From positions 1-64,000 of the forward strand of contig JABLTI010000015.1 in the NCBI GenBank assembly GCA_013166835.1: a stretch of DNA of 64,000 nt, written 5' to 3'. Source of the DNA: Promethearchaeati archaeon (GTDB lineage: Archaea > Asgardarchaeota > Heimdallarchaeia > JABLTI01). Position numbers and translations under genes: made by a program. Positions 14,500 to 23,922 of the stretch are shown here, piece by piece (the stretch's first letter is position 1; each line of letters begins with the position of its first letter). The notes beneath the pieces were generated by a model that searched no databases, was not told where the DNA came from, and was given only the letters and a program-made list of their open reading frames with translations.

Positions 14500-17445
14500 A
14501 TGAAACGTGGAAAAATCCTCTCGATTTGTCTATTATCACTATTTATTTTCTCAGCTGCAATACCATTTGTATTATCAAAAGCGGATTTTACAAATGTTAC
14601 AGTTCCGGAAACGCTAATCTATAAAAAAACAACTTATGATTTAAATGGCGATAAAATTGATGATAAACTATTGAGAGATGTCAAAAGGAGTAGAAGTATG
14701 TTTATGGAAGCTATCTTGCTCTACGAACATGAGATATCTTCAAGAGATAGAAATCGATTAGATCAATTAGGCGTTATACATTCTGAAGAAACTTGGGATC
14801 TAGGAAGAAGAGTGGTAATCTCTGCAAATAAAGATAGACTTGACTTGATTGCTGGTCTACCAGGTGTTTCTTTAGTAACTACAGCTGAATTAAGATATAT
14901 TATGATTGCCATAAAGGGTGAGGATTTCTCCGATTTATCTGCTTTAGAAAAATATGACGGATCGGAAATTTTTTGGGGTGTTGGTTGCGCATTAGTTCCT
15001 CATTATTCTGGTGTTGAAACTGATATAGCGCGATTAGGAGATTATACTGTAATTTCTGATACAACAGATATCAAACTATATCCAGACGTAATAAAGGAAG
15101 ATAATATTATTTTAAACCCAGATTCACAAATATCAGCTGATGCAATTAATGCTTCAGTAATGTGGTCCTTAGGTTATGATGGGACTGGAATAAAAGTAGG
15201 TGTAATAGATACTGGGATTAATGCTGTTCATCCTGCTTTTGAAGGCAGAGTAGATGATGCTTTAAGTTTTGTTTCAACAATTTATGGTTATGATTATAAT
15301 GATCCAACAACAACAGATCCAAATGGTCATGGTTCTCATACTTCTGGAATTGTTGGTGCAGGTGATACAGCTGTTACCAGAGTTGGGATAGCTAAAAATT
15401 GTAGTATTTATCATGCAAAAATTGGTTCACCAGCTCCTTTACCATCAATAATAGCTGGCCTTGATTGGTTAGTAAACACAAGTAATGTAGATGTAATTAA
15501 TTTTAGTTTTGGTGGCGGTGATGGTGTAGGTCTTGATCCGCTTGAAATTGCATTTTACAACGCAGTTCATATTAAAGGAGTGGTCTGTGCAACTTCTGCA
15601 GGTAATGAGGGTAATCAAGGGTTCTATACAGTTGGTTCCCCAGCTACAGATGATATAATTCATGTTGGTGGGGTTGTTGCTACTGGTGGACCTCCAAGTA
15701 TTATATCTTATAGTTCACGTGGTCCTACTGCTGATGATCATATGAAACCCGATGTATTAGCACCAGGTTATTTGATTGATTCATGTGATAATATAGGTAC
15801 AGGTTATGTTACAATGAGTGGTACTTCTATGGCTTCACCTCACGTTGCAGGAGCAGCAGCGTTACTTATTGATGCTTGTATAGCAAATGGTTATGCAGTA
15901 AATCCTGGTTTGGTAAAAGCTGCTTTGATGAAGACCGCTACACCACTTGGTTCTGTTCACATATTAACTCAAGCTAGAGGTGTTATCAACGTTGGTGCTG
16001 CTTGGCATTATATTAAAACTGCTATCACTGATAATGGGATCAAAGTCGTTGGTGCTTGTAATCCAGTACAACAACCACTACCTTGGTGGTCAACAATGTT
16101 ACAAGGGCAAGTAACTGAACAATACTTAACTTGTATTTCTGCTCACAAAACTGATCTTTCTTTAGAATTGAGTGGAGATGTAGCATCTTTTGTCACAATT
16201 GGATCATTCAGTAATCAATGGACAAATGTTGTGAAGGTTACCTATGACGTTCCAATTGACGCAACTATAGGATCTTATACAGGGACATTGACTTTCAAAT
16301 ATTTGACAAACGTACTTGATACTGTAGATATTGTTCTGACGGTAACTGAGAGTAATGGTCACAATATGCTTCTAAACTTTAAAACTACAGATTATAGTAT
16401 TGATCACATGTATGGTCAATATGCGATTTTCACTCAAGATATCTTAACGAATGATTATGTAATAAGCGAACAACTTGCTGATTTAGATTCCGGAATAATA
16501 GAAAATTATGATTGTATCTGGTTACCAGATCCATTTGATTTAGTTTATCCGAATTCTTATGAAGGAGATTACAATATTGTTGAGACTTATAATGAATGGA
16601 CAGCGAGTGAAAAAACAGCTTTAACTAACTATGTAGCATTAGGGGGTTCTGTTTTCCTTTGTTTCCTTGGTTATAGTGAAACAGATGTTGATGGGTGGGG
16701 ACCAGTTTTACATGGTACAAATGTCTCTGCTATCAATGACTGGACTAACCAATATGGAATAAATATTAGCGATTCCTTATGGACAGGTTCTTATCCAATT
16801 ACAGTGGATACAACAGAATCACATGCATTATCAATTGGAGTTGAAAGCATTGATCATTGGGGTACTTCAATTGAAGTATCAGGTAATGCTGTTCAAATTA
16901 CAGAATTAACTCCTGGTTCACAATATGCTACTTGCGCTACTTACCAACATGAAAGCGGTGGAAGAGTTATTGTCTTGACTACAAACTTCTGTCTAGATAC
17001 TTCTGGCTATATAAACGATTATAATACTGGTACACAAAACGATCAATTTGGTCAAAATCTAGTTAGATGGGCAACAGCTCACTCAAGGATGTCTAGAAAC
17101 ACTATATCATTTACTGACCAATATGCAATATTACGCTACGATTTTATTTCAGGAACTGAAACTTTTGGTGGATATGTTATAGACCCAGATGATAATCAAG
17201 AGGATTTGGTTTGGACAGAAATTGCTCCTGATACTTGGGAAGTAAATTACGAAATGACTAGCGAAGGAATTTATGAATTCTATCCCGAGTGTGGTGAAGT
17301 TGGTTTAGATGATTACGACTACATTAAATACCTAAACGGAGAACTCCTCTCATCAACAAATGGAATTTCAATTATCGTTGTAGCAATAATCTCTGGTTTT
17401 GGTTTAGCTGCATGGACACTTATTCAAAAATTCAGACGAAAATAG
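14500..17445 (+). CDS. Exported, membrane-anchored subtilisin-like serine protease (S8)
   Basis: This 981-residue protease has a signal peptide (residues 1-26), a propeptide region, then an S8 catalytic domain. Catalytic residues are Asp237 in VGVIDTGI, His277 in NGHGSHTSG and Ser443 in GTSMASPHVAG, with the oxyanion Asn369 in SAGNEGNQG. After residue 520 come beta-rich domains and a region (about 630-850) that resembles a GATase-like/DUF4350-type fold. The C-terminus has a membrane segment (SIIVVAIISGFGLAAWTLI) and a basic tail, so the enzyme is held on the outer cell surface. A strong terminator hairpin follows. It lies upstream of profilin on the same strand but is separated by that terminator. 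Confidence 0.92.
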   Translation: MKRGKILSICLLSLFIFSAAIPFVLSKADFTNVTVPETLIYKKTTYDLNGDKIDDKLLRDVKRSRSMFMEAILLYEHEISSRDRNRLDQLGVIHSEETWDLGRRVVISANKDRLDLIAGLPGVSLVTTAELRYIMIAIKGEDFSDLSALEKYDGSEIFWGVGCALVPHYSGVETDIARLGDYTVISDTTDIKLYPDVIKEDNIILNPDSQISADAINASVMWSLGYDGTGIKVGVIDTGINAVHPAFEGRVDDALSFVSTIYGYDYNDPTTTDPNGHGSHTSGIVGAGDTAVTRVGIAKNCSIYHAKIGSPAPLPSIIAGLDWLVNTSNVDVINFSFGGGDGVGLDPLEIAFYNAVHIKGVVCATSAGNEGNQGFYTVGSPATDDIIHVGGVVATGGPPSIISYSSRGPTADDHMKPDVLAPGYLIDSCDNIGTGYVTMSGTSMASPHVAGAAALLIDACIANGYAVNPGLVKAALMKTATPLGSVHILTQARGVINVGAAWHYIKTAITDNGIKVVGACNPVQQPLPWWSTMLQGQVTEQYLTCISAHKTDLSLELSGDVASFVTIGSFSNQWTNVVKVTYDVPIDATIGSYTGTLTFKYLTNVLDTVDIVLTVTESNGHNMLLNFKTTDYSIDHMYGQYAIFTQDILTNDYVISEQLADLDSGIIENYDCIWLPDPFDLVYPNSYEGDYNIVETYNEWTASEKTALTNYVALGGSVFLCFLGYSETDVDGWGPVLHGTNVSAINDWTNQYGINISDSLWTGSYPITVDTTESHALSIGVESIDHWGTSIEVSGNAVQITELTPGSQYATCATYQHESGGRVIVLTTNFCLDTSGYINDYNTGTQNDQFGQNLVRWATAHSRMSRNTISFTDQYAILRYDFISGTETFGGYVIDPDDNQEDLVWTEIAPDTWEVNYEMTSEGIYEFYPECGEVGLDDYDYIKYLNGELLSSTNGISIIVVAIISGFGLAAWTLIQKFRRK

Positions 17446-17464
17446 TTTAATTTAAAACTCGAGG

Positions 17465-17489
17465 ACGAAGAATTTACATGATTCTTCGT
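17465..17489 (+). terminator. Terminator hairpin after the subtilase
   Basis: ACGAAGAAT (17465-17473) pairs perfectly with ATTCTTCGT (17481-17489) over a 7-base loop and is followed by a long T-rich tract. Confidence 0.65.
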
Positions 17490-17581
17490 AAATATTTTCT
17501 TTTTTTTAATTCCTTGATTTTCTTTCAATTTATTTGGAAAATTGCCACAAAAAAAAGCTTTTTACATCAACCGTAGCACTT

Positions 17582-17606
17582 AATAAAGTTGTATAATAAC
17601 TTTATT
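17582..17606 (+). promoter_or_regulatory. Perfect inverted repeat upstream of profilin
   Basis: AATAAAGTT (17582-17590) and AACTTTATT (17598-17606) form a perfect 9-bp inverted repeat whose spacer GTATAAT may itself be a promoter element. It ends 38 bases before the profilin start, so a bound dimer would overlap the promoter. Confidence 0.45.
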
Positions 17607-17644
17607 CGAATACTATTTAACAAATAATAAGGAGAAAAAAAACG

Positions 17645-18007
17645 ATGTCATTTGAAAACGAAGCTGCACGGTTACAGAAAAATGGGGTTATTGGAGCGCT
17701 TGCTTTAGTTGGAGCTGATGGAAAGGTCTATTGGACAACACAGAACTGGCAAGTTGATGGGGTAACAATAATTGAAGCATGGACTAAAAAAGCTCCCTGG
17801 ATAGTGGTTCAAGGAGTCAAATATTCTACAATTGACATTACAAGTAGTCGTTTGGTTTGTACCAATGTTCAGCAACAAGGTCATATAGTAATCGCAAAAA
17901 CTCCTTTCTGGCAAGGATTTATCATGGCTTGGTGTTCTCCAGCGAATCCTGTACGAATGGCCTATGTTGACATAGCAAAATTAGCTGGTACAGTTAAACC
18001 AGGGTAG
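17645..18007 (+). CDS. Profilin
   Basis: This 120-residue protein has profilin length and layout. An N-terminal helix leads to GVIGALALVGADGKVYWTT, the NW motif near residue 36 (QNWQV), VVQGVKYSTID near 58, and TNVQQQGHIVIAKTP near 78. Asgard profilins share this NW...GVKY...GHI pattern. They bind monomeric actin and so regulate filament growth in the cytosol. The protein lacks the long N-terminal extension reported for one Heimdallarchaeal profilin. AAGGAGA precedes the ATG and a perfect inverted repeat lies in the promoter. The convergent neighbour carries two polyproline runs, which are the classic profilin ligand. No actin gene lies in the window. Confidence 0.88.
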   Translation: MSFENEAARLQKNGVIGALALVGADGKVYWTTQNWQVDGVTIIEAWTKKAPWIVVQGVKYSTIDITSSRLVCTNVQQQGHIVIAKTPFWQGFIMAWCSPANPVRMAYVDIAKLAGTVKPG

Positions 18008-18020
18008 TATTATTTGAAAT

Positions 18021-18039
18021 GATTCTCTCACTGAGAATC
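18021..18039. terminator. Terminator hairpin between profilin and the polyproline gene
   Basis: GATTCTC (18021-18027) pairs perfectly with GAGAATC (18033-18039) over five bases; it lies between convergent genes and may serve both. Confidence 0.55.
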
Positions 18040-18081
18040 TTAAAATCTCTTTATTCTTATTAAACAGAATTAGTTGTAAGG

Positions 18082-21000
18082 TTAGTCCGAGAACATATTT
18101 TGAGCTGGGGCATCATGAGTTTTAGTAAAAATCGTTCCCTTTTCTACTACTTGAATAGTTGAGAGATCAAAACCAGTCACATTCATTCTTGAGAGGAGTT
18201 TGCCATAATCAGCAAGTGATTGAACTTTTCTACCAACAATTAATGTTTTCAATATGTTGTGCGAACATAATGAATCCTTGAGATCAACTCCTATTGTTCC
18301 CATAACTGATTGAGAAATATCAGACATTATCTCTTTTTCTACAGTTGCATTTGAAAATAGAACCACAATCTCTCTTGAGAGTTTTTCGCTAACTAATATA
18401 ACTGGGTGATCAGATAAAGATAATCCAAGACAGGTTCCTATATGTCTTCCACTTAAAGTTCTAACTCTTAAACACTCTAAAGGAAATATTTCTGATGGAC
18501 GGAATGTCCGGGAAGAATTTCTAAGTATAACTTTATTTTTAGTTATTTTATCAATGGATCCTCCTGATATAAATATCCTAAATGAATTCAAAATCTCATT
18601 AGGTAAGATGGGGAATCCTCGATTTAAAGAGTAATTAATTAATGTTTTAGGCTTTAATGCTTCGCCTTCAGGAATCTTCAATTGTTTAGCAATTAAGTAC
18701 TTTACCAGCCACATTTTCTCTTTTGTCTTTTCTTCTGTAATATTTAGTCTATTTACTAAGTAATCGATAAGAGTATTATCTGGTTCTTCTTTATCTAAAA
18801 GAAGTAGTTTACCCATTAATGGATGTAAAACAGCTGCAATGACTTTTCCAATTTTAACTCCATGACTCAAATAACAGTATTTTCCTACTGGAGATTTATC
18901 TGCTGTTCCGATTTGCCCATCCCATGGTGCAGTTCTATATGGCTGAGAAGCTAGTATGCTATCTGGACTACAGATAATAGATCCTCTTTTGATTCGAATT
19001 TTATCTACTGGTATGATACCTATTATTTCAGGAACTGGTCTTACCTCACCTTTTGGAAAGTTAACATTTCTGAAGTTTGCAAATTCTTGCAGTCTTGTTA
19101 TATGTAATGCTACATCTTTTTGAACTTGAAGTGATTCCATAACTTCTCGAATAACATAGTTTTTGCGTTTTTCTGCTGATTCAGTTAATTCCTCTGTTAT
19201 CCAGAGGGGTTTTATTTGATCAAATATTTTATCAATTATACTTTGATTTGCTTCTGTTTCTGTTACTAATATGAAACCAAGACGATTATTTCCATAAACG
19301 ACAACTTCTTGTAGATATCCTAAGAATTCTCTTTTGGTATCTTCGAGTAAATTGAAAAGTGCTTTACCAGATAATTTCCACGCTTCTGATGCTGCTTCTA
19401 ACAGTTTAGGAGATACCATTGTTTCCTTCGTTGGTTTAATTAATTGTTCTTCTTCTTTTTCTGGAATTTTTATTTCTTCTTCTACTGCTGCTTCTTGTTG
19501 AACAATTTCGGGAATCGGTTCTGTTTCAGATATAATTTCGTCTGATACAGACAATTCAGGTGGAGGAGGTGGTGGTGGTAGAGTTTGTTGGGGGGGTGGT
19601 GGTGGGGGAAGAACATCTGGTTCTGTAGGAATGGATGGTATTTCAATTACTTGAGCTTCCTTTATCTCAGGAATAATCTCTATATTATCTGTATCTATTT
19701 TAATAAGCTCTTCAGGAGCCATTGGTTCAATTTCAGAAACAATAGTTAGATCTTTAGTTAGTTCAGATAAGCTACCTGAATCATCAATTTGATCTTCAGC
19801 GGAACCGCGACTTGTATCTACTGTTTTTTTGAGATCAGATGATAAACTACTAAACTGAGCTTTTGTTTTGGGAGTTTCTTTCTCGACTTCAACTGATTTT
19901 ACTGTGCTTGTTTCTACTTCGTCTTCTCCGATTAATTTTGATAATAAACCCTCAAAAGATTGAAAGATAATTTGTTCTGTTAAATTATTTAATCTTGCTT
20001 TAGAACCATTTATTTCAAAAGGTAAAGTAAAGTCTTCCATCCCAATAATTTCAAGTTCAACTACTGGTTCATAGACTGGTTGAGGAGTCTCGGGAATTAT
20101 TAATGAATCCGACGGTTGGACCATTTCTTCATCAACAAGCTCAAACTCCTCAATTAAAGAGGAATCTGTTGTGTCTATTAAGAAATAACTGATAGGATCA
20201 TCTATCTGTCTCTCAAATTCTATTGTTTCAATTAAGGAATCAATCGCTTTTTTCTTCTCAACTAATTCTTTAGTTTCTTCCGGAGCAATTTCCAAACCAA
20301 ATTGTTCTGGCATAAATAAATCATGAGAATCATCAATCACTAGTATGTCTTTCTGTAAGAGGTTTAAACAGTTGCAATAATCCTTAATATCTTCTGATAG
20401 AATTTTGATATAATCTTTTAATTCATTAACTGATTGTTGAAAATCTAGTAATGATTTAAAATCAGGCAAACCATTTCTAGCAGTTGAAGTACTAATTTCT
20501 AACTGAGTTGTTTTCACAGTGGCCAACAATTCAGCAATTGCTTTGCGATATTCTTTACGTATCTCAATTTCATGAGTGAGTTCACGTGAGAGTTGCTTCA
20601 ATTCAGCTTCGGTTTCCACTCCATGTCCGTAAGAAAACTTTAGATAATTCTCCAGTGTAAATTTCACTAATTCACCCTTTGATGGGTTTCTCTTCAGATA
20701 TTTTTCTCGAGCACCAAATCTATTTTGTGCTAACCGAAGATCAAATTCAAGTGTTTCAATTTTTATGTTTGCAGTATCCGGATTCACTTTTTTCTCAGCA
20801 ATCAGAATATTTAATTTCTGCATGTTGTGATTTAGATTTCTTATGTTTCTTGCAAGTTCTTGAATTTCTCTTCTTATTTTAAGATGTCTAAAGAATGTTC
20901 GAGGGACATTAAATGTTGGTAATAAATCCTCAATAGAGATTTTGCCAACCAAACTATTTGCACTCAAAGGAATTTCTCTTGCATTTATTGCATCCTTTAA

Positions 21001-21147
21001 TTCATCATCAGTTGGAGCACTTACTGCGAATAGTTGTTTTTCTAGGATTTGCATTTTATTTTCAAAAATTTCAGAATCAATTTCCTCAAGAGCGTATTGC
21101 TTTTCAATTTCCATTATCTCTTTAAGGATATCAATTCTAGTTCGCAT
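18082..21147 (-). CDS. Large coiled-coil protein with two polyproline runs
   Basis: I do not recognise the family of this 1021-residue protein. Residues 1-300 are strongly helical and charged and probably form coiled coils. Residues 320-590 are acidic and low-complexity, and contain six consecutive prolines (514-519), QQTL, then seven prolines (524-530). Residues 590-1021 are globular, with a hydrophobic-strand region around 740-800 and a PRC-barrel-like stretch near 925-960. There is no signal peptide or membrane segment, so it is cytosolic. It is convergent with profilin 75 bases away. Polyproline runs of this kind (L-P6-QQTL-P7) match profilin-binding stretches of formins and Ena/VASP in eukaryotes, so a cytoskeletal scaffold is a reasonable hypothesis. 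No FH2 or WH2 domain was recognised. Confidence 0.75.
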   Translation of the reverse strand: MRTRIDILKEIMEIEKQYALEEIDSEIFENKMQILEKQLFAVSAPTDDELKDAINAREIPLSANSLVGKISIEDLLPTFNVPRTFFRHLKIRREIQELARNIRNLNHNMQKLNILIAEKKVNPDTANIKIETLEFDLRLAQNRFGAREKYLKRNPSKGELVKFTLENYLKFSYGHGVETEAELKQLSRELTHEIEIRKEYRKAIAELLATVKTTQLEISTSTARNGLPDFKSLLDFQQSVNELKDYIKILSEDIKDYCNCLNLLQKDILVIDDSHDLFMPEQFGLEIAPEETKELVEKKKAIDSLIETIEFERQIDDPISYFLIDTTDSSLIEEFELVDEEMVQPSDSLIIPETPQPVYEPVVELEIIGMEDFTLPFEINGSKARLNNLTEQIIFQSFEGLLSKLIGEDEVETSTVKSVEVEKETPKTKAQFSSLSSDLKKTVDTSRGSAEDQIDDSGSLSELTKDLTIVSEIEPMAPEELIKIDTDNIEIIPEIKEAQVIEIPSIPTEPDVLPPPPPPQQTLPPPPPPPELSVSDEIISETEPIPEIVQQEAAVEEEIKIPEKEEEQLIKPTKETMVSPKLLEAASEAWKLSGKALFNLLEDTKREFLGYLQEVVVYGNNRLGFILVTETEANQSIIDKIFDQIKPLWITEELTESAEKRKNYVIREVMESLQVQKDVALHITRLQEFANFRNVNFPKGEVRPVPEIIGIIPVDKIRIKRGSIICSPDSILASQPYRTAPWDGQIGTADKSPVGKYCYLSHGVKIGKVIAAVLHPLMGKLLLLDKEEPDNTLIDYLVNRLNITEEKTKEKMWLVKYLIAKQLKIPEGEALKPKTLINYSLNRGFPILPNEILNSFRIFISGGSIDKITKNKVILRNSSRTFRPSEIFPLECLRVRTLSGRHIGTCLGLSLSDHPVILVSEKLSREIVVLFSNATVEKEIMSDISQSVMGTIGVDLKDSLCSHNILKTLIVGRKVQSLADYGKLLSRMNVTGFDLSTIQVVEKGTIFTKTHDAPAQNMFSD

Positions 21148-21340
21148 AGCTGTCCCACAATATTTTATCTACATATAACTTTACTTCATTCTAATTTAAA
21201 AAAGCTAACATATAATAACTGAGCTATTTCTGCATTCTCACTTTAGGACCTTTCAATTTACACAGAAAATTCTTAAATAAGTTTAAGTTTTCTTGATTGC
21301 AGTTTATGTTTGGATAGAGAGCAAATAGGTCAGATAATAA

Positions 21341-22105
21341 ATGACGTTCGTTGAATGGTATCACAACAACCAGAATTGGTTAATGTTAGTATGTATGTTT
21401 ATTACGCTTGCAGTTATTTTGTCTATATTTTATCTTTTAAGTAAAAAAGGGATGGATGTTTTTTACACTCGAAAAGGTGTTCACATAACTGCTGGATGTT
21501 ATATCTTCTTCTGGCTCATGGCATCTGATATTGGTTGGGCTAGATATGTTGCTATGATACCTGCTGCGTTGACTGCTATCGTTTTCTTATTAATTGGTCT
21601 AAAAGTAATTCCTGGTGGATTTATGGTAAGAAGTATGTCTAGAACTGGAGAACCATTTGATCTCATCAAAGGAACCATGATTTATGCTATTGTTATGACT
21701 TTAATTTGTGTTTTTGTTTGGAGAGACACTCCATGGGGATTAATTATTATCATGACCATCGCCTGGGGTGATGGTATTGCCCCTATTGCTGGAAGGTTTT
21801 TTGGAAAACACAAATATAGAACAATTGGCGGTGGAGAGAAGACAGTGGAAGGAAGTATTGCAATGTTCATTTTTTCTGTTGCATTTAGTTACTTTATTGT
21901 CTATCTTTTTGGTATAGTCTTAACAGGACAAAACTGGCTATGGGGAAATCTTGAGTGGCCTTGGTTATGGGGAAAAATACTGATACTTGTAGCAATAGGA
22001 ACAATAGCAGAGGGTTTAAGTCCAACAGATATAGATAATTTGGTAGTACCTATTGTTATGTTCTTAATCTCTGTTGCTTTTGGATTAAGACCAACAGTCT
22101 ACTAA
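21341..22105 (+). CDS. Phytol/dolichol kinase-like membrane enzyme (VTE5/SEC59 family)
   Basis: This 254-residue protein has about seven membrane segments. Its motifs fit the phytol/dolichol/diacylglycerol kinase family that uses CTP to phosphorylate a polyprenol: RKGVHITAG near residue 45, AWGDGIAPIAGRFFGKHKY near 142 and GGEKTVEGS near 165. Length is typical of archaeal and plant VTE5-type enzymes. It would act at the membrane on an isoprenoid alcohol. A DUF92 protein related to VTE6, the phytyl-phosphate kinase of plants, is encoded 9 kb away. The gene is convergent with the thioredoxin-like gene, and a perfect hairpin marks the boundary. A phosphatidate cytidylyltransferase-like activity is the main alternative. 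Confidence 0.75.
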   Translation: MTFVEWYHNNQNWLMLVCMFITLAVILSIFYLLSKKGMDVFYTRKGVHITAGCYIFFWLMASDIGWARYVAMIPAALTAIVFLLIGLKVIPGGFMVRSMSRTGEPFDLIKGTMIYAIVMTLICVFVWRDTPWGLIIIMTIAWGDGIAPIAGRFFGKHKYRTIGGGEKTVEGSIAMFIFSVAFSYFIVYLFGIVLTGQNWLWGNLEWPWLWGKILILVAIGTIAEGLSPTDIDNLVVPIVMFLISVAFGLRPTVY

Positions 22106-22117
22106 AAAGAAAGGAAA

Positions 22118-22606
22118 TTATCCTTGAGCATTATCAAGGATAAATAATAATTCTTCTTCAAGAGTTGGTTTGTGTTCTGGATTTTCTAACATTTCACCAA
22201 CAAGTTTACCATTTGAATCAACAATATAGATGGTAGGAATCTTTCGTAAATCAAAATCATTAACTTCGAGTGGGGAAGGAGGAACTCTCCAACGAATATC
22301 AGGATCTTTGGGGGCAGTTTTTATTCCCTTATAGAAGACACCATTTATGCCTGGTTTTAATTTAATCATTTTTGCGAAAGCAGCAACATTTGTTTTACAG
22401 TCTCTGCACCAATCAGCACAAAAAACGACAAATAAGTACCCCTTTGCTTTCTCCTCTAATTCTGATAATACATCCATTTTTGGTTCATATTTCTCGAAAT
22501 TTTCCCTAAGAATTTCTCCATCAGTTCCTTTGAGATTCTTGATCATCTCATCTACCTGCATACCTGCTTTTTCTAAATGTTTAACATCATGAATTTCTTT
22601 AACCAT
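22118..22606 (-). CDS. Thioredoxin-like protein
   Basis: This 162-residue protein has a thioredoxin fold: a strand YLFVVFCADWCRDCK with the redox pair Cys67 and Cys70 (WCRDC), a helix, and the cis-proline segment KIPTIYIVDSNGKLVGEM. A helical N-terminal extension of about 55 residues precedes the fold. The ATG at 22606 is chosen; the frame stays open to 22765 but the extra 53 residues are basic, AT-driven and unlike the family. It should be a cytosolic thiol-disulfide oxidoreductase; the partner is unknown. Confidence 0.75.
   Translation of the reverse strand: MVKEIHDVKHLEKAGMQVDEMIKNLKGTDGEILRENFEKYEPKMDVLSELEEKAKGYLFVVFCADWCRDCKTNVAAFAKMIKLKPGINGVFYKGIKTAPKDPDIRWRVPPSPLEVNDFDLRKIPTIYIVDSNGKLVGEMLENPEHKPTLEEELLFILDNAQG
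22119..22142. terminator. Bidirectional terminator hairpin
   Basis: TATCCTTGA (22119-22127) pairs perfectly with TCAAGGATA (22134-22142). It lies between convergent genes and overlaps the last codons of the thioredoxin-like gene. Confidence 0.55.
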
Positions 22607-22828
22607 TTGAATCACTTCATTTAATTTGCCATGCAATCTTGGTTTGTTAATTATTAATTCTTTGCTTTTATATTCTAAGATAATAAAATAGTAAATTTTC
22701 ATAATGTAAATTTGTCGGAAATTATTTTTCCGTTTATTCACGGAATTCTTATAAGTCTTTTTCACCAGATATTACTAGAATTGGGATTATTATTTTGATT
22801 CAAGAAAATCAAATGAAGGTAAATAGGA

Positions 22829-23779
22829 ATGTCTAGGAGTACGTATTCTGAAAGTGAAATTGAGAAATTTCTGCGTGAAGTGTTGAGATCAGAACTTGCC
22901 ATAAACGTCTATAAGCAACTAGCAGAAGATGGAGGAAATACTGCACTGGGAATTTCAGAAAACTTGAAAACTAAAGGAAAGAAAGCATCAAAAACTCGAG
23001 TCTATGAAGAAATTTCTTCACTTCAAAAACTGGGTTTAATAAAACGAGTATCAAATAGGCCACCAATTTATACTACAGTTCCTTCCCACGAAAATTTTGA
23101 ACGTTTAGCTAGATTGTTTTTTATGGATACTCGAGAGGAATTAATGAGACGTTGGGCAGTGACTTATCCGTTTCTTTCTGAAGAAATGAGACTTTCTCCT
23201 GCTACTAAAAATATGAAATTAACAACAGGGCCATTAGTTAATTTCAGTCCTTATCCTGTAGTTGATGTTTTCAATCTTACTAACATTGAAGATCTAAGAA
23301 GATATATGCTCCGTGTTTTTGAATCCAGTACAACTTGTGTTTCCCAAGCAATTGTTGATACAAGTTTTGGTTCTGATCAATTCATCTATGCATTCGAAGA
23401 ATTGAATTTTGTTCCCTTAATTAAACAAATGAAAGAGAACTACGAAAGGTTTGGACGAAATACAACTAGAACTCTTACAAGTTATTACACAGATGAAATC
23501 AAAGATATACTGAAAACAGGTAAATTAAGCAAATTACAAAACCAATTTTTCAGTATAATGGACTATGAAATAAGGGAACCAAAAGAAAAACTATCCAGCT
23601 TTATTCTAGGAAAAAATAATCTATTATATCCAATTGGAATTGGAGGAGTGAATTCAAAAACATTTGTTATTATCGAGATTAGGGATCCTAATATCATCGA
23701 AATAGCACAAGATGCTTTTGAATCCGCTTGGGGATCTGCGAAAATTATTTTAGAAATTAAAGATGGCAAAATTCTCTGA
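22829..23779 (+). CDS. TrmB-like transcription regulator
   Basis: This 316-residue protein begins with a winged-helix domain (residues 10-95): a helix at AINVYKQLAEDGGNTALGISE, a recognition helix at KTRVYEEISSLQKLGLI and a wing (RVSNRPPIYTTVPS). The YEE-(I/L)-x-x-L-x-x-x-G-L-I-x-R core is characteristic of TrmB. The C-terminal 200 residues form a mixed alpha/beta effector domain. TrmB proteins control sugar or central metabolic genes by binding small ligands; the ligand here is unknown. It lies divergent from the thioredoxin-like gene and has a GGGGAG/CTCCCC terminator. Confidence 0.75.
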   Translation: MSRSTYSESEIEKFLREVLRSELAINVYKQLAEDGGNTALGISENLKTKGKKASKTRVYEEISSLQKLGLIKRVSNRPPIYTTVPSHENFERLARLFFMDTREELMRRWAVTYPFLSEEMRLSPATKNMKLTTGPLVNFSPYPVVDVFNLTNIEDLRRYMLRVFESSTTCVSQAIVDTSFGSDQFIYAFEELNFVPLIKQMKENYERFGRNTTRTLTSYYTDEIKDILKTGKLSKLQNQFFSIMDYEIREPKEKLSSFILGKNNLLYPIGIGGVNSKTFVIIEIRDPNIIEIAQDAFESAWGSAKIILEIKDGKIL

Positions 23780-23795
23780 TTTTAATTAGAATTGA

Positions 23796-23812
23796 GGGGA
23801 GTTGTTCTCCCC
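23796..23812 (+). terminator. Terminator hairpin after the TrmB-like gene
   Basis: GGGGAG (23796-23801) pairs with CTCCCC (23807-23812) over a 5-base loop; its GC content stands out from the surroundings. Confidence 0.55.
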
Positions 23813-23922
23813 ATTTATTGCCGAGGTTTATGTTAGATCCTTCATTAAGGTGGATAAAGAAAATAAAAATTTATGAAGGTTCTACTAAAGAGTGAAAACT
23901 GCAGTATTTAAAACCCACAAAA

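Noticed and set aside
22607-22765. 53-residue extension of the thioredoxin-like protein
   Set aside because: Basic, Tyr/Asn/Lys-rich AT-driven residues with no signal peptide; the internal ATG at 22606 gives a protein that fits the family better.
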